Shown: positions 47,801 to 57,607 of the stretch, piece by piece
How the letters are laid out: every line of letters starts with the position of its first letter
Numbering within the stretch: the stretch's first letter is position 1
Assembly: GCF_949628265.1 (NCBI RefSeq)
Contig: NC_088786.1
Span: 22,279,681 to 22,343,680 of the forward strand
Direction of reading: 5' to 3'
Origin: Cloeon dipterum
Lineage: Eukaryota > Arthropoda > Insecta > Ephemeroptera > Baetidae
DNA length: 64,000 nt
Notes under the pieces: model-generated
Told to the model about the DNA's origin: nothing
Seen by the model: the letters and a program-made list of their open reading frames with translations, nothing else
Databases searched by the model: none
Program-made: the position numbers and the translations under genes

Positions 47801-49273
47801 TCATCTACCGCGGCACTTTTTGATTTGACTTTCACAGACTTTTTGGAATCTTTGTCAGAATCTTCATCGGTAGACATAAGTCGTTGCCTCTTTTTCTTCT
47901 TCTCCTTTTCTTTGCCCTGCGACTTCCTCTTCTTTGCTTGCTCTTTCAACTTTTTCTGCTCCTTCGCCTCCTCCTTCCCCATTTCCTCTTTGGCTAAGAT
48001 GAGATCCACTATTTCGTTTCTAATCACCTTCATCTTTGACGAACTGTAATTCTGAGGTGGTTCAACTTCCATAGTCTTCTTTTTTGCTTTGCACGCCACC
48101 TTGATCTCTGCTTCGCTCAAACGGCGAAGATTGACGACGCACGGAAGAACGGTCAACTGGTCCAAGCAAGTGTCCATGTCTTGAGCGGAATAATTATGCT
48201 TTGACCTCAACATGATTCTCACTGCGTCTATCAACCATTGGACTGGAGCTCCGTGTTCCAACAAGCGAATTCCAGACCGAACTGCCGGTGGCTTCTTGTT
48301 AACTACTTTTGACACTTTTTTAGTTTCTTTAGCCTTCTTTTTCTTCTCGACTTTCTTCTCATGCTTCTCTTTTGCAGCTACATCTGAATCAGCTGAACTG
48401 CCATGTGTGCTAGAGGCCTTCAGCTCAACCCTTTCTTCCGGTTTCTCTTGATTTTGGTCAGCCTGAACATTTTCCGTCTCGGTCAAAGTCTTTGCTGGTT
48501 CTTCTAATTTCTCATCTGGTTCATTCACTGCCTCTTCCTTAATTCTAGTCTGAAGCAAATCATTTCTAATTTTGATAGTAAATGGTTGACCCGCAATGCT
48601 ACTAGGGATCGCAGGCTTCTCAGGCTCCTCCCAGTCGAAACTTTTTAATCCAAAATTTGCTGGCAAGTTTGGCACAAGTGACAAACTTTGTTCAAGTGGA
48701 ATAGAGATTCCCACTTGGTCAATAATGTCTTGTTTATCTTCTTTGAATTCTGTCATTTCCTCTTCATCAGACACAGGTTCATTTTTTATGACAAAAGGAG
48801 CAACATTCTCACTGGTGCACTCGACAAGCACAACCTCAGAGGTTTCTGCGTCAAATCGAGCTGGTGCATCCAAACTTTGGTTCTCATGAGTCCCAGAGAG
48901 TGAACTTGGCGCAGCTTCAGGTATCGATGGCTCAATAGCATCATCAAAGAATTCGTCAAAATTATCTAGATTCGCTAAGTTTCGTAGAGCTTCATCCACG
49001 TCCTCCTCTCCCACATCCTTCATTGTTGTTTCTGCTATTGTCTGCTCCATCGCCTCCGACAACGCCTGATCTGCGAAGAATGGTTCTTCATCCCCTTTGT
49101 CAACCTCAGCACTGAGCGCGAGGGCATTGATTGTGTCTCCGTCGCCAGGATGCTGAAATTAAATTTAAAAGTGTGAATTAAATATTTTGTTTCATTTCAC
49201 ATTATGTAGTTGTTTGAAGTGGAAATTTAGCAACAAACGCCAAAAAAAAAATACATACCAACTCTGAATCCAT
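41893..49273 (-). CDS. Large unrecognised protein with CCCH zinc-finger-like and helical regions, 15 exons
   Basis: Exons in coding order: 49273-49259, 49152-47290, 46792-46059, 45738-45639, 45585-45316, 45261-45204, 45148-45024, 44972-44427, 44042-43584, 43440-43251, 43189-42911, 42852-42685, 42629-42412, 42348-42208, 42159-41893. Total 5433 nt, about 1810 residues. In order: an acidic N-terminus (about 20-110); a helical patch (about 297-345, APVQWLIDAVRIML); a very Lys/Glu-rich region (about 390-600), probably nuclear; a charged coiled-coil-like stretch (about 665-760); Pro-rich linkers (about 900-995 and 1260-1330). A C-x8-C-x4-C-x3-H cluster (about 1036-1054, ending CKVPRCPQLHE) fits a CCCH finger. 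Long helical repeats follow to about 1720, then a Gln-rich tail. I do not recognise the family. CCCH plus helical repeats allows a TOPAZ1-like or other RNA-binding protein, as a guess. The exon 5 acceptor has alternatives. Divergent with UBE2V. Confidence 0.85.
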
Positions 49274-49980
49274 CCTAACTTTCTATCTTAAATAATTTTG
49301 GACATCCATACATAAATCTAGATGACTCTCTTAGGTATCGGATTAAAAGTAGATACGCGCCCGATTTTCTGAAACAAGAAAAATCATGACATTGATCAGG
49401 TGTTGCAAATAAATAACAAAAAAGCTAAATTAGCCACTCAAATGCATATAAAGGACAGTTTTCCAAGCAAAATTAATAGCTTGATTCCAATCAAAACAAA
49501 ATACTGACAGGTATGTAAAGTTTAGCGACTCGAAGTTTTTAAATATTTAAGACGGTAAAGGCTTTGTATTTTTACATCTTTCCATCATCGACAAATAGTG
49601 CTGGATTTTACACAGCATTCTATGCCTTTGAGCGAGCAATGTGATGGCAATAGAACGCTAAAAAGGTTTGCCGACCATAACAGTAGAGCCTTACCAATTT
49701 TTGCCATCAATCGGAGTTTTGTCTCTTGTGTATGTATGTAAGTGTCTGGTGTTTCATTACTGTACTTATGATTCCTTACTTTCCCGCTGACTCGATCAGT
49801 GGCGCTACTCTACAGGTGACAGGAGCTGCAAAACTCGGCCAAGATAAGCGGGAAATTTAAGCGCATGAAATGAGTCAACCTTATTTGCTGTCTTCTGAAA
49901 CTTTCACGCTTTGCATCAAACATTCCTCGAAGATATTTACTAAACAACTTCTGCTGTACTAAATTTGAGACTGATTGACA
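49274..49980. promoter_or_regulatory. Divergent promoter region, large minus gene / UBE2V
   Basis: 707 bp between two outward-facing start codons; no TATA box is obvious, as is common for housekeeping pairs. The 5' UTRs of both genes must lie here. The minus frame 49810-50244 and the plus frame starting at 49975 run into UBE2V sequence and are not separate genes. Confidence 0.5.
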
Positions 49981-51161
49981 ATGAGTGAGTTGAATTTTAG
50001 GTTTTCTAATTGCCTCTTCCTCGTCAAACACGGCAAGAATTGTGCGTCTGCGACCGGTCCTGCCAAAACAATTATGCCCCACCAAAATTTTTATATATAT
50101 TTTGGCCAAGCCGACTGGAATGAAACTTTTTTCCATTTCAGCTGCAGTTCCAAGGAGTTTTCGTCTTTTGGAAGAACTTGAACAGGGCCAGAAAGGTGTC
50201 AGTGATGGCACCATAAGCTGGGGTCTGGAATGCGACGATGACATGAGCCTTACCCATTGGACTGGAATGATTATTGGACCACCTAGAGTAAGAATCGAAT
50301 TCTTTTGTTTTCAATTTAGAGACAATGTTGTCCCTTTGGTTCATTGTACCTACATTAATTATCTATAGTAATTTTATAAATCCAATGCACAATTAAGGCA
50401 CACATGAATTTTATAAAATTATCACTTATGTAGTGGTAGCGGAGCCGAGCTCCCACTCCTTTTTCATTTTTAGTCTAGGGTATTGTTATTTATGAGATTG
50501 TTAGAAATTCGTTAATGCAACAGAGAGAGAATATAGAATCATCCTGCTTTTAAGGTAATAATAATTATATTTGACTTCATATATTAGATTTCAAAATATT
50601 ATTGTGCACTACCTAGATGTCAAGCAAAGAAAAAAAAGTTGATAACATGCACAATGTATCTTGACCTTAATAAGTATTCAAATAATTAATTAAACAGCAC
50701 ATCATGCTGATGTAACGTCAGGAAGTCTAGTAGGTACATGATTTATGCAATTTACATTTTCAAAGGTATAAAATTAAGAAAGTAAATTAATATTAATCTG
50801 CAAGAGACTAACGACGAAGTATTAAATTTTGTTCCAGACTCCTTACGAAAACAGGATGTACAGTTTGAGGATTGAATGCGGCCCTAATTATCCTGAGGTG
50901 GCTCCGACTGCCAAATTTCAAACCAAAATCAACATGAACTGTGTGAGCTCAACCGGAGCTGTAAGTCAATGAATAACTAGGGCCTTTGCTAAAATAACTT
51001 TCTGCTTATTTTCCTCTCAGGTGGACACTAGAATGGTGCCTGTACTAAGCAAGTGGCAGAATAACTTCACAATCAAAAACCTGCTGAGTGACCTACGTAG
51101 ACTGATGGCCACCAAGGAGAACCTGAAGCAGAGTCAGCCTCCTGAAGGTACCAACTATTAA
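49981..51161 (+). CDS. UBE2V: Ubiquitin-conjugating E2 variant (UBE2V / Uev1A / MMS2)
   Basis: Exons 49981-49984, 50142-50287, 50838-50960, 51021-51161 give 137 residues, close to the roughly 145 of animal UEVs. The protein is the non-catalytic partner of Ubc13 (UBE2N). It positions acceptor ubiquitin for K63-linked chains in DNA damage tolerance and innate immune signalling. The core is plain to see: [65 protein letters not shown] and the C-terminal QPPEGTNY. The HPN motif and active-site cysteine of true E2s are absent, as expected. The start was chosen because the ATG at 49981 is followed after one base by a strong GTGAGT donor and gives phase 1, the only phase that joins exon 2 (MTAVPRSF). 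Poly(A) signal at 51397. Confidence 0.93.
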
Positions 51162-51396
51162 CAGAAGTCCATTCCAGCGCATTCCTTTGATTTGATTTTG
51201 CTGAAAAATGCTGCAGCCATAATTGTGGTCATTTGGGCTGGTGTCGCTTTCTGGCAGCTCGTGCTGTTCATAAATTCTAATCAGTTGACCATTCAACCGC
51301 CGTCTTTTTCAAAATGAATAATTGTAAGCTTTTGCGTGAAGGTGTAGCTGTCACGTTTTTGTTATAACCAACTATTAACATGTGATAAAAGTTTGA

Positions 51397-51402
51397 AATA
51401 AA
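51397..51402 (+). terminator. Poly(A) signal AATAAA for UBE2V
   Basis: A perfect AATAAA about 236 nt after the UBE2V stop codon, with a GT-rich stretch further downstream. Confidence 0.6.
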
Positions 51403-52593
51403 AACAAATGCTCCGCGGCTTTATCCAAGGGTTTGAATGAGTTATACTCGGCTCGACTACATTCAACAGCGACTTTATTCGGTTTTTTGGCTTTAACACC
51501 CCGTGTATCAAACATCTGGTTACTTGATAATTGGCACTCAATACATCTTTAACCTGAATTATTTATTATACACACTCAGTATCCACATTGTTTCTGTTGA
51601 TTGGTTATTCTGCATAGACAAGAATTAGTTTTGACTTGATTATTTTGCCTTTGCGGGCCAATAGTGGCCACAGCTCCCGAATAAGGGTGTAGATTAATTG
51701 TTGTCGGACCCTTTTAACCAGCTTTGCCTTTGGAATACACTTATTTTTTCAGCCGCCGTAGGCTTTCTTTCGTCAACATCAAATACTCCATCTTGTGTAA
51801 ATAACTCGTCAATACTTTGGATCTACAATAGACACAGAAGTGTGTAAGTTGATGTTTCTCAGCATTTTCGTTCAGCTCTGAAGTATATCTCTAACATAAA
51901 TAGTTTGGAGTTAGATTAATATCTGATCCACTGAAACATCGAGTGCACATCAAACATGTAACATCAACTGGTGTATATTTTGTGTGTATATCGAATATTT
52001 TTGTGGGAGGCATTTTTATAGACGTACATTAGCCATGGTAATATTCCACAAGAGTCTTTCCATTATGATATTTGATTTTAAATGCTGTTTTAAGTTAATT
52101 TGAATGGAAGAGCTTTCAGTCTCAATTTGAGAAAATGTTCAGCCAAGAGATTTTTTGCCAAGATGGGACTGTGCCAATATTCACCCTCAGGCGAGTTCCG
52201 CGCAGCCATTCGAGAAACTACAGAGGGATAGTCCACTGTTTTGTATTTGAAATTTTGTTTTCGCTATGCTGCTTCCATAGATCGTTATTATTTGTCATAT
52301 CCAGCAAAATGATATAATTAGAGCGTGTTTTCTTCTTCATCGCCTTCGATGTTTCAAGCTTTAACATAGGCCTAGAAAGTAATATTTTTCATTGCCGTAA
52401 ATCTTATTTGTCTTCGCTAAACTCGTTCAATTTTAATGTGATTGTTCTCAAATTCTTGTCTCGTTCTTAAAGAAGGTCAAAAAATATTGACATCTCAAAT
52501 GAACATGTTCTTTGGTTATTAATAAGGTCGTAGCAGAGATTGGTCAGATATATCTCGGCCACAAGCTCATTCCTACTTATTGTTCTGTGTCAT
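51403..52593. other. Convergent intergenic DNA between UBE2V and VMAT
   Basis: AT-rich, with no coding exon supported. The short frame at 52135-52317 has no splice context. It probably carries the VMAT 3' UTR. Confidence 0.5.
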
Positions 52594-52598
52594 TTATT
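52593..52598 (-). terminator. AATAAA overlapping the VMAT stop codon
   Basis: The last codons read GAA TAA ATG, so a perfect AATAAA spans the stop codon. It is unlikely to be the main poly(A) signal unless the 3' UTR is extremely short. No other perfect minus-strand hexamer stood out close downstream. Confidence 0.3.
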
Positions 52599-55500
52599 CG
52601 TCTTCTTCCTCGTTCTGGTATGTAACATACCTCACTGATGATTTATCTCCTGTGACCAGGGACTGAAAAGAGATAAAATCATAATGTCATTTAACGAACA
52701 TAAAAAATACAACTCACAGCTTTTTCCTCTCGACTTGGTGGGCTCTTAAGGATGAAGAGAAGGGGAGCGTAAAGGAAGGTGAGGCAAGCAATTCCAAAAA
52801 GCATCCATTCGAATCCAATCGAGTTGACTAGAGTGCCGCTCAAAGCAGGACCTGTTGGCACCCGGGAACGTTATTATTTTGTTGCCACTAAACGAATAAT
52901 TTTAGCGCGAGACATACCCACTGCGAATCCCAGACAGAAAGCGACATCACCGATGGCGTAAACAGAACCGTAAACCGCGGTGTGGCGAATGTCCACCAAG
53001 TAACCCAACTCTGGCATCATGGAGCTGTCAACCATGCCAATGGCAAAGCCGAGCCCGGCGTTCGGAATGATCAGATGTTTCATGTTTGTTGCCAAGGGAA
53101 TCTATAAATATTCAAATTTTATTTTTAAATTAAGTGCTACAAAATTCATCATAATTTTCTATGTTGTTGGTATATGCTGTAGAAATCAGTAGCATTTATA
53201 AAAATGTAATAATTTTTCATGTTCTTATGGTGTATAGCGAGCAATTTATTTTTCCGTATTTCCGAAAAGGAAGTTTCTGTAGATATATGGAAAAACAAAC
53301 AGCTATAGCTCTTCAACGAGGGAGCTAACATTTAATTTTAACTGAGATTTTTTTAAATTTAGAAAATGCATCAGATAAAATCTTTAAAATAAATATGCGA
53401 TTCTGGTTTCTTAGACTTGACTGCGTTTGAGGATTATTCATGAATCGAAATTAATAATTTTACAAGATCTTTAACTATTAGTTACCATCATGAGACAGAG
53501 GCCGATAACGATGAGTCCAATCATTGACGCCAACCAGCGTCCCATCCTGTGTCCCAGAGGTCCGAAAATATTGGTTCCTATCAGGTAGGAAATGCTCGCA
53601 GGCAGGAAAGTAACGCCCTGCTGCCACCTGTCAGCTCCCATTGTGTCCATCATCCAAATTGGAAGAGAGGGCTCAAGCATAGCGATTCCCATGTTGGCAA
53701 AAGTGATGGCTCCTTTTTTCAAGACAAATTTCAGCATGAGTTATATGTTAAATATGGTGCGGGTCCAACCTGCAGCGACAATGATGTACGGATCACTGAT
53801 CAGGGCTTTCATTGAGGGTGGCTCAGCTTCCTGTCTTACCACTTTTGGCTGCAGGACTAACAGTTGCAGCACTGCACAGTTCAGGATTTTAAGAATCGTG
53901 TTGTAAAATCAAAAAGTTCAAAACTCACTTCCGTCTCCGAGCGCAAGAGCTGATAATATCAAGAAAGGGGCCGTTTTTCCAACAAACTCATACATGACTC
54001 CTCCAAAAGGTGGTCCGATTAACACTCCCAGAGCCAAACCACCAAGGGCGATTCCCATTGCATTTCCTCTTTCCTTGTCCTCGGGATAACGTTCTGCCAG
54101 CATTCCCATTCCTGAATTTTTCATTGCAATAAAAGTTATTGGTTTTAATTTTAATTTTCAAACCTGATACACTGGAGCACGATGATCCAATTCCTTGTAG
54201 AGCTCGGGCGATAAATAAAACGGTGTAGCTTCGTCCGAAAGCAAAAACTGAAAGCAATAGTCGGATCGTGTTGCTTTTATTTGAATTTCAACTCGGTAGG
54301 AAAAAGAATAGACTCAAACACGAAAGCGAGAGCTTAGAGAAAATCTTGAAAGAACAGAACTTTGAAATCGAGTCAATTGGAGGTCAATAATACTCACTGA
54401 TTGTGGAGAGAAACATGATAACAAAGCCGGTGAACATAGGTAGGCTGTATCCGATCCTGAACAACAAGACGTTTCGTAATAACCGATCTCCACTTGGAGC
54501 AGGTGAGTAATTATCCGTACTTACTTGTGAGTCAAAGGGCCGACGATAGGGTTGGCAAGGAGCTGCACAAAAGCCTTTGAAGCAAACATAACTCCGACAG
54601 CCACGGTTTCCTCTATCAAGTCCTTGTGCCGCTGCAATTTCTTTTCCTCTGCCGGCGAGATGGTGGTGGTGGCGTTCAAGCCTGGAACACGCGACGAGCC
54701 TGACTGAGACACATGGGACAGGCCTCTCGCACACGGAAATTAAGCCCGTGAAATGTGGTCTCATTAGACGAGTCTCGACTGCCCGGACCGAAGTATGGAA
54801 ACCACAAAATGAAAATAAGATCCTTACCTCGCAGCCAGTTAGTGTCGTCAAGGTCAGTCACAGGCGCCGCCGGGGTGGTCACGGCGAACGGGGTGGCGGT
54901 GGTCGTCATGCGGCTCTCGTTTGGGTGCCGGATCTCGTATAGAAACTCCGGTATGATCGGCACTGCAAAAAGGTCAGCAATACTAATTAAGGGATGATCT
55001 GAGATCTTTTTTTAATATATAAATGCTATCTGAGAGGGCTCGTTTCGTTGCATTGACAGAAAAGACTCGTGTGATATATCATGTACTGGCCTGCATTTAA
55101 TGTGATCTTGATTTATCATATTATTTTTCTTCAACAAGGAAATAATTCCTTGCTGATTTATAATCGAACAAAATCCGATAGAAATACAAGAGTTGATATT
55201 TTGAGCTGAGATATATATTAAATGGTTTTATCAAAAATTTTATTATCTCATATTTACAAAAATCAACTCTAACCGATTTTGAGTGAGTTAAATTTACGCA
55301 GAATCAGTTGAAACATACATTGATGGATCAGTGAGAGGTAATTTTCGGCTCATATGCAATATTCTATATCCGGATGAAGTGCTGTTAGATGCATTGTTTT
55401 TTTTAATTATTTTATGCGTATTAACAAACAAAGCATAAATAAATCTGAATTTCTGGTTAAAACAGTTTAGCAATTATTCAGCAAATTGATTTTCCTCAAG

Positions 55501-56548
55501 CGGGAGTTTATTTATGGTTGTTTGCAGCTCCCACAGCAATTTGTAAAAGTATGAATCCTCATAAATACAAATTGATCGCCTAGAGGGCAATATTGAAAAA
55601 TATTTGCAAGTAAAATTAGCAACAGCTCGCAATAAATAAGTGAATTTTTTCGCGACACCCGTTTATACCGCTGGAAAAATCGCGATTTTTTGCTAGCGCA
55701 CGAAAACCAATATCCACAGCACTCCTGGTTCCTGATAGCATACAGAACGCAACCTGCTTCACAGCAGTGGTGTGCATGATGCATACTTTATTGATCCTGC
55801 ATGCAAGCATAACAATTAAAACATTTCTACTCGATTTGAAATGAGGTTTTCACAAAACAGAAAAAAGATTCTACTCAATAGGGATTATTGCTGAACAAAA
55901 AGTAGAATTAGCGGATTAATCAAAAAGCGATCGGACAGAAAAAAGATTTAATGAATAATTTATCAGTATCAATCACGTGCGCACTCGCTCATTTGATGAT
56001 AATGCATATCAGCAAGCTCTCAGCCGGCCGACGTATTTTTCACGAGTAAAAAATCAACGATAAGCTTAAAAGCCTCTGGGTGTTAACTTCAGCACGGTAA
56101 TGTTTTATTCAATGCTTAAGTCTGCCATCAACCTTCGGGGCCGGCTATAGGGGTAGAAATATACGAGTGTGCTGCCTGCCCGCCAGCCATTTCCGATATT
56201 GACCAGAGCACAAAAAGACAGAGCGTTTGACCGAGGAGAGGGGTCGCTGCAGCAGATTTTTCCGAGGCGGAAAAGTCGTAGCTCGTCGCCTTGGGCAAAT
56301 TCAACAAGTGGAATGACGCCGAGGAAAATGCAAGACTAAGTGTCTTTACATATGCTCTGTGACGACTTTCCTATTCAAGCTGAGCCAATATTTGAACTCG
56401 TCCCAACAGACGTACCGACGGTGGTGAGGAGCATGTTGTCCAAAAGGAGGGCGATCGCCACGATTGCCAGAACCAAGCGTCTCGACTCGCGCCATTCCTG
56501 CAGGTGCGCCGCGAAACGCGGCCCACCTATCAGCTCCATGATGCCCAT
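52594..56548 (-). CDS. Vmat: Vesicular monoamine transporter (VMAT, SLC18 family), 11 coding exons
   Basis: Exons in coding order: 56548-56416, 54962-54828, 54699-54525, 54456-54398, 54247-54164, 54111-53929, 53871-53770, 53712-53486, 53101-52918, 52851-52718, 52662-52594. They encode 494 residues, near the human length of 514. This MFS antiporter of 12 membrane segments exchanges vesicle protons for dopamine, serotonin, octopamine or histamine in neurons. Visible hallmarks are TM1 with [19 protein letters not shown] (Asp37, matching the essential TM1 Asp), a long Thr-rich lumenal loop with sequons at N59 and in [46 protein letters not shown], and [20 protein letters not shown] with acidic residues in TM10/11. 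The C-terminus is acidic (YQNEEDE). The start ATG lies 7 nt after an acceptor at 56556, so a 5' untranslated exon sits further upstream. Intron 1 is 1.45 kb; the others range from about 50 to 384 bp. Confidence 0.95.
54963..56415 (-). other. Intron 1 of VMAT
   Basis: A 1.45-kb intron splitting the codon for Val45 at the end of TM1. No further exon is seen inside; the frame 55512-55810 is not protein-like. A somewhat GC-richer block lies at 56100-56330, next to exon 1. Confidence 0.7.
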
Positions 56549-57263
56549 TGGCCTCCTGAAAAAGAAAACGCAATTTTTCATTAGTTTAATAAGTTCTCTA
56601 CGGAGGTTAAAGGAAAAAAGCAAAGTTTAACATGTAGAATAAAAACAAATTATTCTTCAACACTATTTAACAATTGTGAAACAAATATTTCGCACTTGTC
56701 CATAGTGGATAGCAGCTGTTTCAGCCCACTTGATACGCTGCAGCCCTCATTCATAAACACGGAAATTTTATTTCTAAATTTTTAATGTACAGAAGAAACA
56801 AAATTTCTTGCTTCCATTTAAGAGCGAATTTAGGGTTTATGGACATTTCAAAAAAGAGGTGGTTCTCGGAGAAGATTTCACAGAATTCATCCTTAGTATA
56901 TCACTTTTAGCAGCTTAATCCGATTGAAGTCATTTGCAAATATATATTTTTTTCATTTTTTTTTAAATTAACACAATAGTTAAGCTCTTTGAAAAAATTG
57001 GTGCAGGTAATTCATAAAAAAATATAAAAGCAGCTATCAATATTTGGTTTGGCTTGTTTGGTTTCAGAAACTTAACATCTCTTATACTTTCACACTTAAA
57101 CCATCCCTCTTTGATTTAAATTGTTGTAAGAATTTTTCAGTTGAAATTAAAATTGATATAATTTAAAATGAGACCCTAAACCGAAAATGTTATAAACTTT
57201 TACGACTCTTTAAAAAAACAAATTTCTCCTTTAAATCATTTTATTGGTCCACGAGAGAAAGCC

Positions 57264-57297
57264 TATAAAAGCCACCATATTCTCAACACATTCATTT
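57264..57297 (+). promoter_or_regulatory. TATA box plus initiator (candidate core promoter)
   Basis: TATAAAA at 57264-57270 lies 30 bp upstream of the A in TCATTT (57292-57297), a perfect match to the arthropod initiator consensus TCAKTY. The spacing is textbook. An ATG opening an 88-codon frame follows 44 bp after the initiator. Confidence 0.45.
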
Positions 57298-57340
57298 TAA
57301 GTGCACAGATCTATCCACCGACGCAGTCACTTTATTATTC

Positions 57341-57607
57341 ATGGCCTCAATATTTTTGCGCCTGGTTTTTCGGCAGAAAACATTAGCAGAGGCACTGGCT
57401 GGTCATAAATCTGCGACGAAACAGGTGGTCATAAAACCGATTCAGCCAGCACCCTGCATGAACAAATCCCTCGGGCTCAAAACTGACAAAGAGCTATTTT
57501 ACGGCTGGCAGGGCCTAAAGCAGCCCGAGCGCCTTCCTCTCATGCAGAAATTTGATGTTTGCGTTCATACGCCATTTGAGCTCGCAGCCTTCTCGTGTCA
57601 TATGTAA
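57341..57607 (+). CDS. Small ORF behind a TATA/Inr promoter, unrecognised
   Basis: An 88-residue open frame (MASIFLRLVFRQKTLAEALA at the start). The N-terminus is basic and amphipathic with no acidic residue in the first 15, which would fit a mitochondrial targeting peptide, but no family is recognised. Support is only the well-placed core promoter and a suitable ATG. No splice evidence or clear poly(A) signal was found. It may be a chance frame in a 5' UTR or a lineage-specific small gene. Confidence 0.25.
   Translation: MASIFLRLVFRQKTLAEALAGHKSATKQVVIKPIQPAPCMNKSLGLKTDKELFYGWQGLKQPERLPLMQKFDVCVHTPFELAAFSCHM

Noticed and set aside
47369-48049. 226-codon Ser/Phe/Leu-rich frame on the plus strand
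   Set aside because: It is the antisense shadow of the Lys/Glu-rich region of the large minus-strand gene.
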